This document shows, one piece after another, positions 33,101 through 40,898 of a stretch of 64,000 bases of DNA. The stretch's first letter is position 1. Each line of letters starts with the position of its first letter. Under the pieces are notes generated by a model. The model was given only the letters and a program-made list of their open reading frames with translations. It searched no databases and had not been told where the DNA came from. The DNA is from Halomonas sp. 328 (GTDB taxonomy: Bacteria; Pseudomonadota; Gammaproteobacteria; Pseudomonadales; Halomonadaceae): contig NZ_JADOTW010000001.1 in NCBI RefSeq assembly GCF_015645095.1, positions 62,001 to 126,000 of the forward strand. Direction: 5' to 3'. A program made the translations under genes and the position numbers.

Positions 33101-35758
33101 ATGGCGGAGAGTCTCGACCCCCCACTGCAAGCCCTCGATCGCGCCTATCGGGGCATTCGCGGCCAACTGCTCCTGGTGATCCTCGGCGCCCTGACCCTCA
33201 GCCTGCTGGTCCTGCTGTGGTCCGCCCAGGCCCAGAACGACCAGCAGGCCGAGCGCGACCTGGCCCGCCTGGAGAACCAGCTGGAACAGCTGGGCCGTCG
33301 GCTGAGCGGCCAGGTGCTGGACTACGCCCTCTGGGATGTCAGCCATATCGAAGTGCATCAGCATGGTTCCCTGGATCCCGCCTGGCTAAGCCAGGAGCTG
33401 GGCGGAGGCCTGCACGACAACCTGGCCATCGACCTGGCCATGCTGATCGCCCCGGATGGCAGCATCGACTACGCCATGCATCTCGGCGCCCCCTGGCAAG
33501 TCGCCACCCGCCCCCCCCATCCGCTGCCGTCGCCGACGCCTCGAGAGGCCCAGGTGGGCTACGCTCGCTGGCAGGATCAGCTGGTCCTGCTGGCCATCGC
33601 CGAGATCCGCCCCGAGAGCCCCGGGCTGACTCCCGCCAGCGCGCCCCACCGCTTGCTCTTCGCCCGCCACCTGGACGGCCGGCTGCTGGAGGACCTGCGA
33701 CAGGCCACCGCCCTGCCCAGCCTGGCGCTGAGCGCGGAACCCCGCCTTGCCGCGCGGCTTGCCCTGACGGACGGCCAGGGACGAGAGCTGGGTTGGCTCC
33801 ACTGGACTCCCCAGCGTCCCGGCCAATCGATCCTGCTCGCCGCCCTGCCCTGGCTGGGCGGGGTGATGTCGCTCTTCGCCCTGATCACCTTTGCGCTGTT
33901 CCGACGCCTGACCCGGCAGCTCGACCAGAGCCGCGCCATCGGCGAGGAGCTGCAGGCCACCCGCACGGGGCTGGCGGCCCAGCAGCAGGCCTGGCAGGCG
34001 CTGCGCACCCTCTACCGCCGCGGCAGCAACGAAGAGGAGTTTCTGGCCGCGGTGCTGGCCCATGCCGAGCGCCTGCTGGGCGCGGCCCGCATCAGCATCT
34101 GGCACCTGGAGCCGGAGACCCAGCGGCTGATCTGCCGCGCCAGCCTGGACCCCAGTCAGCGGGGCGAGGTCCTGGACATGGACGCCCTGGGCACCTATCG
34201 CCAGGCCCTGCAGCGAGGCCCCTATCTGGCGGTTTCCCGGGTCGAGACCGAGCCGCGGCTGGCGAAGATGCGCGACTATTTCCAGCACCATGGCATCGTC
34301 TCGCTGCTGGATATCGGCATCTTCGACGGCGGCGAGCTGCGCGGCACCCTGTGCTGCGAATCGACCCAGCCCCGCGAGTGGCGCAGCGAGGAGATCAGCG
34401 GCCTCACCGCCCTCTCCGGCCTGCTCTCCCAGTTCAGCGAGTCGCTGCATCGCCGGGTCGCCGAACAGCACCTCAAGCGGCGCCTGGAATTCGACGACAC
34501 CACCGGCCTGCCCACCCTGCGCAAGCTGATGGCGGGACTGGCCAGGGAGGAAGGGGACTTCACCCTCGGCGTGTTGCGCATCAGCGGCCTGCACCGCCTC
34601 AACGAGACGCTGGGCTTCGCCGCCGGCGATCGGGCCCTACGCGAGCTGGTGCTCTTCCTGCGTCACTGGGGGGAGCACCATGCCCTGGACGCCCACCTGG
34701 CACGACTGCCTTCCAACCGCCTGGCCCTGGTGGCCAAGGGGCTGGATCGTGCGCGGGTGGAGCAGTTGGGCGCGGAGCTGCTCTCGGCCCTCAACGCCCA
34801 ACGCTGGCTGGCCCCGAAGACCCCCTACCACCTGCGTTTCTTCCTGGGACTGGCCCGTTATCCCGAGGATGACCGCCAGCTCGACCGCCTGCTGCTCAAG
34901 GCGGAGCTGGCGGTCAAGCAGGCCCGCGAACATCCCTTGCAACCCCTGGCGCTCTTCGATCGCCGCTTCGGGCGCTGGATGCAACGTCAGGATCAACTCA
35001 CCCAGCAGCTGCGTCAGGCCCTGCCCAGGCAGGAGCTGCGCCTGCACCTGCAACCGCAATTCGATATCGAGGGGCGACTGCGTGGCGCCGAGGTGCTGCT
35101 GCGCTGGCAGCACCCCGAGCTGGGCCTGCTGTCTCCGGCCGATTTCGTTCCGGTCGCCGAACGCAGCGGCCTGATCCGCCCCATCGGCGCCTGGCTGATG
35201 GAGCAGAGCCTGGCCATGCTGGCCGGTCCCTTGCGAGCTAGCGGGCTGCGGCTATCGGTCAACGTCTCGGTGCAGCAGCTTCACGACGACGCCCTGGTGG
35301 AACTGCTCGAGGCGCGGCTCGCCCATCACCGCATCCCACCGGGCCGCCTGGTGCTGGAGGTGGTGGAGTCGCTGCTGGTGGCACCGGGCATGGGGGCTCG
35401 CCTGGCACGACTGCGCGCCCTGGGCGTGGAGATCGCCCTGGATGATTTCGGTACCGGCTACTCCTCGCTACGCTACCTGCAGGAGCTCAGCGTCGACGAG
35501 ATCAAGCTCGACAAGGCCTTTATCGATCCCCTGCACCAGGCCGAGGACGCCCCCCTGGCCCGTTCGATCATCGCCCTGGTGCGCACCCTGGGCCTTCGCC
35601 TGGTAGTGGAAGGGGTGGAGAGCGCCCACCAGGCCGACTTCCTGCATCGCCAGGGGGTCGACCTGCTGCAGGGCTACCACCTGGCCCGCCCGGAGTCACC
35701 CGAGACCTTCCTGAAACGTCTCGATGAGCGCACCGCCGCCCCGGAGGCGGATGCCTGA
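33101..35758 (+). CDS. membrane c-di-GMP phosphodiesterase: CHASE4-like, GAF, degenerate GGDEF, EAL
   Basis: An 885-residue inner-membrane protein. TM1 (about 23-43) and TM2 (about 250-270) enclose a CHASE4-like periplasmic domain (YALWDVSHIEV). A GAF domain follows (about 310-455). The GGDEF domain (about 475-625) reads RLPSNRLAL where the active-site motif should be, so cyclase activity is lost. The EAL domain (about 640-870) has AEVLLRW at the signature (EVL for EAL), NVSVQQL, DDFGTGYSS and IKLDKAF, so metal and catalytic residues remain. It probably hydrolyses c-di-GMP in response to a periplasmic and a GAF-bound signal. Confidence 0.88.
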   Translation: MAESLDPPLQALDRAYRGIRGQLLLVILGALTLSLLVLLWSAQAQNDQQAERDLARLENQLEQLGRRLSGQVLDYALWDVSHIEVHQHGSLDPAWLSQELGGGLHDNLAIDLAMLIAPDGSIDYAMHLGAPWQVATRPPHPLPSPTPREAQVGYARWQDQLVLLAIAEIRPESPGLTPASAPHRLLFARHLDGRLLEDLRQATALPSLALSAEPRLAARLALTDGQGRELGWLHWTPQRPGQSILLAALPWLGGVMSLFALITFALFRRLTRQLDQSRAIGEELQATRTGLAAQQQAWQALRTLYRRGSNEEEFLAAVLAHAERLLGAARISIWHLEPETQRLICRASLDPSQRGEVLDMDALGTYRQALQRGPYLAVSRVETEPRLAKMRDYFQHHGIVSLLDIGIFDGGELRGTLCCESTQPREWRSEEISGLTALSGLLSQFSESLHRRVAEQHLKRRLEFDDTTGLPTLRKLMAGLAREEGDFTLGVLRISGLHRLNETLGFAAGDRALRELVLFLRHWGEHHALDAHLARLPSNRLALVAKGLDRARVEQLGAELLSALNAQRWLAPKTPYHLRFFLGLARYPEDDRQLDRLLLKAELAVKQAREHPLQPLALFDRRFGRWMQRQDQLTQQLRQALPRQELRLHLQPQFDIEGRLRGAEVLLRWQHPELGLLSPADFVPVAERSGLIRPIGAWLMEQSLAMLAGPLRASGLRLSVNVSVQQLHDDALVELLEARLAHHRIPPGRLVLEVVESLLVAPGMGARLARLRALGVEIALDDFGTGYSSLRYLQELSVDEIKLDKAFIDPLHQAEDAPLARSIIALVRTLGLRLVVEGVESAHQADFLHRQGVDLLQGYHLARPESPETFLKRLDERTAAPEADA

Positions 35759-35783
35759 GGTACCGGGCCGACGACCCAACAAG

Positions 35784-35805
35784 AAAAAACCGGCCCGAAG
35801 GCCGG
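35784..35805 (-). terminator. intrinsic terminator of the 40-residue protein gene
   Basis: On the minus strand CCGGCC-TTCG-GGCCGG (35805-35790) is followed by six T. It lies 70 bp after the stop codon of the small minus-strand gene. On the plus strand it carries no T-run. Confidence 0.8.
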
Positions 35806-35874
35806 CGTAAATGGGGGTTTCCCCCCTTCCCCTGACGACTGGTGGAGCCGCGGCTCCGAAAACGTGGCGGTGGC

Positions 35875-35997
35875 TCAGGACTTCTTGTCGCCCTTGCGCT
35901 TGTGGTCGTGGATGATGAAGCCGACCCAGCCGGCCATGAAGGCGATCATCAGCCCGACGGTAACCAACCCGAAAATAACGGCATCGTCCCAGTACAT
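35875..35997 (-). CDS. 40-residue single-span membrane protein
   Basis: A short gene found by reading the gap. The product starts MYWDDAVIFG, continues as one hydrophobic helix of about 20 residues (to about GFIIH) and ends in a strongly basic tail (DHKRKGDKKS). GGGAG stands eight bases before the ATG, an intrinsic terminator follows, and an FNR/ANR-like box lies at the class II position upstream. Size and shape recall small subunits of respiratory oxidases (CydX/CcoQ-like), but no sequence match is claimed. The basic tail predicts a cytoplasmic C terminus. Confidence 0.75.
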   Translation of the reverse strand: MYWDDAVIFGLVTVGLMIAFMAGWVGFIIHDHKRKGDKKS

Positions 35998-36029
35998 GAT
36001 CGTCTCTCCCGCCGTGAATGTATGGCTTC

Positions 36030-36122
36030 ACTCTAGCGGCAGACGGGGAGGGGAGAACTGACCTGGATCAAGTCTCGGGGCGGGGCCCACCACCAGGCGG
36101 GACGAGGCTTGATCCAGGTCAG
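36030..36122 (-). promoter_or_regulatory. FNR/ANR-type promoter of the 40-residue protein gene
   Basis: Two boxes related to TTGAT-N4-ATCAA: 36058-36071 (CTGAC-CTGG-ATCAA) and 36109-36122 (TTGAT-CCAG-GTCAG). Together they form a 14-bp inverted repeat (36059-36072 with 36108-36121). If the proximal box is at -41.5, transcription starts at about 36023 and the -10 hexamer should be 36035-36030, which reads TAGAGT. The distal box is then at -92.5, a position on the same helix face that is known to work for FNR/CRP class I sites. Confidence 0.6.
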
Positions 36123-36134
36123 GTTTTGGCGCTG

Positions 36135-36644
36135 TCAGAGCACCTTGCGATCTTCCACGCTGCTCGCCTCGGTGCCCGGCGGCAGCGGATGGCCCTTGGC
36201 CAGCTCGGCGCGGGTCGCCTCACGGATCGCCAGCACCTCCAGGCGATAGCGCAGGGTCTCCCCGGCCAGGGGATGGTTGGTGTCGATGCGCACCCGGCTC
36301 TCGCCCACCTCGAGCACGGTGACGATCTGCGGTCCCGCATCGCCCTGGGTCTGGAAACGCATGCCGGGCGCCAGGTCGGGTACCGGGAAGGACGAGCGGG
36401 CCACCTCCTGCACCAGGGCCTCGTCGCGCAGGCCATAGGCCTCCGCTGGCATCAGGGTCACACTGAGGGTGGCACCCTCGCCCTGGCCATCCAGGGCGCG
36501 TTCCAGGCCGGCGACGATATTGTCGTGGCCGTGCAGGTACTCCAGGGGCTGCTGACGGGCCCGGGAGTCATCCAGCACCTGACCGTCGGCGTCCTCGAGG
36601 ACATAGTGCAGGGTAACGACCCGCTGGGGGGCGATCTGGCTCAT
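36135..36644 (-). CDS. FKBP-type peptidyl-prolyl isomerase, SlyD-like
   Basis: A 169-residue cytosolic protein. It has the SlyD arrangement: VTLHYVLEDADGQVLDDS, PLEYLHGHDNIVAGLE and AYGLRDEALVQEV around an inserted chaperone flap (about 70-120), then VLAIREATRAELAKGH. The metal-binding histidine/cysteine-rich tail of E. coli SlyD is absent, so a role in nickel delivery is not supported. The start at 36644 is set by GGAGAG before it. rfaH lies 31 bp upstream. Confidence 0.9.
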   Translation of the reverse strand: MSQIAPQRVVTLHYVLEDADGQVLDDSRARQQPLEYLHGHDNIVAGLERALDGQGEGATLSVTLMPAEAYGLRDEALVQEVARSSFPVPDLAPGMRFQTQGDAGPQIVTVLEVGESRVRIDTNHPLAGETLRYRLEVLAIREATRAELAKGHPLPPGTEASSVEDRKVL

Positions 36645-36675
36645 GGGTTCTCTCCTGTGGCGTCGCCGCCGACGC

Positions 36676-37206
36676 TCAAGGCTGGGGCTGAAGTTGGGCC
36701 ACCGGCATCTCCAGGCGCTGCTGCCGGTGCAGCAGGTCGAGCAGCACGATGGCACGCTCCTCGCCCTTGTGGCGCTCGAAGACCGCGGTCAGGGCCTGGA
36801 AGGGCCCCTCGGTGATGGTCACCGGTTCGCCGGCGCGGAAGTAGTGGTTGGCCTGGGCCGCCTGCCGAGAGGCCCCCTGGCGCAGGGCCTCGATCAGGTC
36901 ATCGTTCACCGCCAGGGGCTCGTCGCCGAAGCGAACCAGGCGCAGCACCCCACGGGTGGAGCGAATCGGCCGCCAGTTGCTGGCCAGCCGATCGAGGCGA
37001 ATGAAGAGGTAGTGGGGAAACAGCGGCTCCTCGACCCAGGTGAGGCGGCCACGGCGCTTGCGCTGCACCTCCAGCACCGGGTGGAAGACCTCGTAGGCCT
37101 GATTGACCAGGTGCTCGGCGGCGCGGAAGGACTCCCCTCCCTTGCACTGGATCACGTACCAGCGGGCGGTTCCGGCCCTGGCGCGCTCATCGATGGCGTG
37201 GTGCAT
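36676..37206 (-). CDS. rfaH: transcription antitermination factor RfaH
   Basis: A 176-residue NusG paralogue. WYVIQCKGGESFRAAEHL opens the NGN domain and PLFPHYLFIRLD and RSTRGVLRLVRFG match RfaH. The C-terminal KOW part includes GEPVTITEGPFQALTAVFE. RfaH binds RNA polymerase paused at ops elements in the leaders of long operons for surface polysaccharides and similar loads, and couples them to ribosomes. No ops-bearing operon lies in the window. AGGAGT stands before the ATG, and it precedes the SlyD-like gene. Confidence 0.92.
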   Translation of the reverse strand: MHHAIDERARAGTARWYVIQCKGGESFRAAEHLVNQAYEVFHPVLEVQRKRRGRLTWVEEPLFPHYLFIRLDRLASNWRPIRSTRGVLRLVRFGDEPLAVNDDLIEALRQGASRQAAQANHYFRAGEPVTITEGPFQALTAVFERHKGEERAIVLLDLLHRQQRLEMPVAQLQPQP

Positions 37207-37406
37207 GACACTCCTGACTTGCCTGCTCGCCGCCCCTCACCAGAAACCCCGCAACGGCGGTTCCCTGGAGACGGCGGCTCTGTAACAATCGACCCTGGCC
37301 GCGGCGCCGGTCGGGACACCGGACGGCCCGTCGGCAAGTGGCCCAGTTTATCATCGTCGGCCGCCACTGTCCGGCCGTCACCGTTTCGCCAGGGAGAGCC
37401 TCCTCG

Positions 37407-38774
37407 ATGCCCCAACCCACCGCCCACCGCAGCTGGCGCGATGCCCTCGCCATCTACCTGCGCGCGCCGGTCATTACCATGCTGTTCCTGGGCTTCTCCG
37501 CCGGCCTGCCCTTCCTGCTGGTCTTCTCGACCCTCTCCGCCTGGCTGCGCAGCGACGGCGTCGAAGTGGCCGCCATCGGCTTCTTCGCCTGGATCGGCAT
37601 GCTCTACTCGATCAAGTTCTTCTGGGCGCCGGTGGTGGATCGCCTGGCCCTGCCGCTGTTGACCCGGCGCCTGGGCCAGCGCCGCGGCTGGATGCTGCTG
37701 GCCCAGCTGATGATCGCCTCGGGCCTGATCGCCCTGGCCAGCCTCGACCCGCTGCACAACCTGGGGCTGGTCGCGGCCTGCGCCCTGCTGGTGGCCTTCG
37801 GCAGCGCCACCCAGGATATCGCCATCGATGCCTTCCGCATCGAGTCGGCACCGGACGACATGCAGGCGGCCATGGCCTCCACCTATATCATCGGCTACCG
37901 GGGCGGCCTGCTGGCCGCCGGGGCCGGGGCCCTCTACGTGGCCGCGGCGGTCTCCTGGGAGGTCGCCTACCTGACCATGGCGGCCCTGGTGGGGGTCGGG
38001 GTGATCACCGTGCTGCTGCGCCCGGAGCCGGCGCGGTTGTCGCTGACCACCCAGCTGATCCATGAGCCCCGGGTGCGTGCCTTCCTGCGCACCAGTCGGG
38101 GACGCCCCAGGTGGCTGCGGCGACTGGGGGCCTGGCTGATCGGCGCCGTGGTCTGCCCCTTTACCGACTTCTTTACCCGCCACCGCCGCAAGGCACTCTG
38201 GCTGCTGCTGTTTATCGCCGTCTTCCGGATCAGTGACCTGGCCATGGCCTCCATGGCCAACCCCCTCTATATCGACCTGGGCTTCTCGCTCGCCACCATC
38301 GCCAATGTCACCAATGTGTTCGGCATCGCCATGAGCATCTCGGGCGGCCTGCTCGGCGGCCTGCTGGTGGCCCGCTACGGCATCGGCCCCATCCTGGTAC
38401 TGGGGGCGGCGGCGGCCACCCTCACCAACCTGCTGTTCGCCGCCCTGGCCCTGGCCGGCCAGAGCCTACCCATGCTGGTGATGGCCATCGTCGGCGACAA
38501 CCTGGCCAACGGCCTGGCCAGCGCGGTCTTTATCGCCTTCCTCTCCAGCCTGACCTCCAAGGCCTATACCGCCACCCAGTACGCCCTCTTCTCGTCGCTG
38601 ATGACCCTGCCCGGCAAGTTCCTCAGCGGCTTCGGCGGCCTGGTGGTGGCTGCCGAGGGCTATGCCACCTTCTTCGTCATCGCCACGGCCCTGGGCCTCC
38701 CGGCGATAGCCCTGGCCATCTGGATCAGCCGTGACCGCAGCCTGGTACCGCCACCCGCGCCACGCGCCAGCTAG
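37407..38774 (+). CDS. ampG: AmpG-family muropeptide permease
   Basis: A 455-residue major-facilitator protein with about twelve to fourteen hydrophobic helices. The AmpG signatures MLFLGFSAGLPFLLVFSTL and FFAWIGMLYSIKFFWAPVVD are near the start, and ATQDIAIDAFRIE follows around residue 137. It imports anhydro-muropeptides for cell-wall recycling. The ATG at 37407 follows AGGGAGAG; an upstream in-frame start at 37338 is less likely. Downstream is a partial copy of its own 3' end. Confidence 0.93.
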   Translation: MPQPTAHRSWRDALAIYLRAPVITMLFLGFSAGLPFLLVFSTLSAWLRSDGVEVAAIGFFAWIGMLYSIKFFWAPVVDRLALPLLTRRLGQRRGWMLLAQLMIASGLIALASLDPLHNLGLVAACALLVAFGSATQDIAIDAFRIESAPDDMQAAMASTYIIGYRGGLLAAGAGALYVAAAVSWEVAYLTMAALVGVGVITVLLRPEPARLSLTTQLIHEPRVRAFLRTSRGRPRWLRRLGAWLIGAVVCPFTDFFTRHRRKALWLLLFIAVFRISDLAMASMANPLYIDLGFSLATIANVTNVFGIAMSISGGLLGGLLVARYGIGPILVLGAAAATLTNLLFAALALAGQSLPMLVMAIVGDNLANGLASAVFIAFLSSLTSKAYTATQYALFSSLMTLPGKFLSGFGGLVVAAEGYATFFVIATALGLPAIALAIWISRDRSLVPPPAPRAS

Positions 38775-38866
38775 CCCCCGGGACTACCGCGCTCTCAAGA
38801 CCGTCAAGACCGCCCTGGCCATCTGGATCAGCCGTGACCGCAACCTGGTACCGCCACCCGCGCCGC
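38709..38866. repeat. duplicated 3' end of ampG
   Basis: About 55 bp at 38709-38763 (the last coding part of ampG, ALAIWISRDRSLVPPPAP) recur at 38812-38866 with one clear mismatch, offset by 103 bp. The second copy would encode ALAIWISRDRNLVPPPAP with a different end and its own stop. The offset is not a multiple of three and no start precedes the copy, so it is a gene-tail remnant and not a gene. Confidence 0.85.
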
Positions 38867-38884
38867 GGACCAGTTGAGCCACCG

Positions 38885-38927
38885 ATAAAAACCGGAGGGC
38901 CGGCAGCTAGGCTGCCGGCCCTCCGGT
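38885..38927 (-). terminator. intrinsic terminator of the SEC-C/TPR gene
   Basis: A perfect 17-bp stem (38891-38907 with 38911-38927) and a three-base loop, followed on the minus strand by TTTTATC. It lies 28 bp after the stop codon of the minus-strand gene and may also stop leftover ampG transcripts. Confidence 0.85.
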
Positions 38928-38954
38928 CATGGGGGATATCGACCAAGCATCGGC

Positions 38955-40769
38955 TCAGCCCTTGCGCTGCTCCAGCAGCCAGGCCAGGGCGCCTTGAGTC
39001 GCCGCCCATTGGTCGCGCATCAGGGTGCGATACTGCCAGGCCTCGGCGCGGCTGCCCGAGGGCGGCGCCTGGTCGCTGGGCAGTGTCATGGGGCGCACCT
39101 TGTCGTCGCAGAGCATGGCCACCACATGGCCGTTGACGGCGACGGCCGCCTTCAATGCCTCGGTGGCCTCATCGAAGCGCTCCAGGCGTAGCAGCGCCAG
39201 CACCCGGCCCATCAAGACACCCAGCAGCGGCGTCTCCATGGGCACGTCGCTGACCTCCAGGGCCTGGGCATTGCGTCCCTCGCGAAGCAGCTGGTCGAGC
39301 ACCAGCTCGCGCAGCCCCAGGCTATCCTCCGGGTCCAGGGCCAGCAGGCGCTCGGCCAGGCGTCGAGAGCGCTCCCGGGCGCCGCGCTCCATGCCCACCA
39401 CCAGGGCCAGACCGCTGCGCAACAGCACGGCATTGTCGCCATCGTCCCAGGGCAGGCGTTCGCCCTGGCCATCGAGCTGGGTCAGCCAGCGCTCGAGACG
39501 CTCGGCCAGGGGCTCGAAGAGGCTCGGCGCCATCCACGGCAGGCTGCCGAAGCGACTGGTCAGCGCCAGGGCCAGGTCCTGGTGCACCCGAGGGCTGTCG
39601 AGCCACTCGGGGTGGCTGCATAGCTCGCTGAGCCAGGTCTCCGCTTCCTCCCAGGGGTCGGCCTCGAAGCCCAGTACCGTCTCTTCATCGACCCGGGTCG
39701 GGAAATGGGCCCGCCAGGCGGCATAGAGGGTATCCTCCCGAGCCGAGCTGGCGTAGACGATGGCGCCCGCCTCGCCCTGGGTGACGGCCAGCACCGGCGC
39801 CGTGGGCAGCTCCGCCAGCAGGCTCTGCAGGGCCACCAGGGGCCCGGCCAGGTTCTCCTCGGAGTTGACCATCTGCTCGGCCAGGGTGGCCCCGGGGTTC
39901 TCGGCCAGCTCGGCCAGGAACTCCAGTTGCTCCGGGTCCATGTCGCCCTGGCGAGCCAGGCGCCGCAACCAGAAGCGGGCGCGCTGGGCCGCCTCCTCCT
40001 CCTGCCCCTCGTGGAGCAGCAGCATCGCCTCGATATAGGCCAGGGTGGGCGAATCGGGGAGCGCCTGCTGGGCACGCACGAAAGCCTCCCGGGCGCTGGC
40101 CAGATCGTCGTTGTCCAGGTGCATCAGGCAAAGCCGCTCCAGGGCGACGCCGCGCAGGAACAGTGGTCCGCGATCGAGGACGGCGTCCAGCAGCGCCTCG
40201 CGCTTGCGCAGGAAGCCGCGCTCCTGGTAGAGGTCGATCAGCAGCTCGAAGGCGGGTTCCGCCTGTTCCGGCAACCGCGACCAGTCGCCCTGCTCGTCGA
40301 ACAGCGATTCGAGAATCTGCTGGGCGCGCCCCCGTTGACCGCTCTCGGCGGCGATCAACCCCGACTCCAGCAGGGCCTGGGGCGGTGCCTTGCCGCTGGC
40401 CAGGGCCGCCTTGAGGGCGTCGCCCTTCCACTCCCGCAGCGAGAGCATCCACATCAGGTGGCCGGGCACCGGCCCCGGCACCTGGACGGCGCCGCAGCAG
40501 TGCTTGGTCTTGCGCCCGGAGTCGCACCAGCAGGGCTCGTTGCGCCCGGGGCGCGCCAGCCGCTCGCAGTCGAAATCGAGACGCGCCAGGGGCGTCTGGG
40601 ACCACAGTTCCGGGGCCAGGGCCTGGGCCAGCGCCAGGTTGCCCCCCAGGCGGTCGGCGCCCTCGGTGCGGGCCCATCCCACCAGCGACGGATAGTGTTC
40701 ATCGTCGCGAATCGCTGCCAGGGCGCCCGAGGCGTAGCCCAGCAGCTGCTCAACCCATACCGACAGCAT
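38955..40769 (-). CDS. SEC-C motif and TPR-repeat protein
   Basis: A 604-residue cytosolic protein. Near residue 75 it has a SEC-C zinc motif, PGRNEPCWCDSGRKTKHCC, as at the C terminus of SecA. Most of the rest is helical repeats with TPR character (for example AREAFVRAQQALPDSPTLAY and DEATEALKAAVAVNG). The role is unknown; it may be a scaffold binding partners through the repeats. GGCGGAG precedes the ATG and a TAGAAT -10 element lies at 40802-40797. Confidence 0.85.
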   Translation of the reverse strand: MLSVWVEQLLGYASGALAAIRDDEHYPSLVGWARTEGADRLGGNLALAQALAPELWSQTPLARLDFDCERLARPGRNEPCWCDSGRKTKHCCGAVQVPGPVPGHLMWMLSLREWKGDALKAALASGKAPPQALLESGLIAAESGQRGRAQQILESLFDEQGDWSRLPEQAEPAFELLIDLYQERGFLRKREALLDAVLDRGPLFLRGVALERLCLMHLDNDDLASAREAFVRAQQALPDSPTLAYIEAMLLLHEGQEEEAAQRARFWLRRLARQGDMDPEQLEFLAELAENPGATLAEQMVNSEENLAGPLVALQSLLAELPTAPVLAVTQGEAGAIVYASSAREDTLYAAWRAHFPTRVDEETVLGFEADPWEEAETWLSELCSHPEWLDSPRVHQDLALALTSRFGSLPWMAPSLFEPLAERLERWLTQLDGQGERLPWDDGDNAVLLRSGLALVVGMERGARERSRRLAERLLALDPEDSLGLRELVLDQLLREGRNAQALEVSDVPMETPLLGVLMGRVLALLRLERFDEATEALKAAVAVNGHVVAMLCDDKVRPMTLPSDQAPPSGSRAEAWQYRTLMRDQWAATQGALAWLLEQRKG

Positions 40770-40898
40770 GACAATCTCCGCCAGGAAAAGGGGCGTATTC
40801 TAGCACGTCGGGCCCCACCGACTCATCCGCGGCGTGGTCAGCCTCACGGTGAGCTGCTAGGGTGTGGCTGCCCCGCCACCAGCACAGGAAGCCCCGCC

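Noticed and set aside
39705-40898. Long in-frame extension upstream of the 631-residue membrane protein
   Set aside because: It lies antisense to the SEC-C/TPR gene and reads as low-complexity Gln/Gly/Leu sequence; the TTG at 40899 with AGGAAG is a better start.
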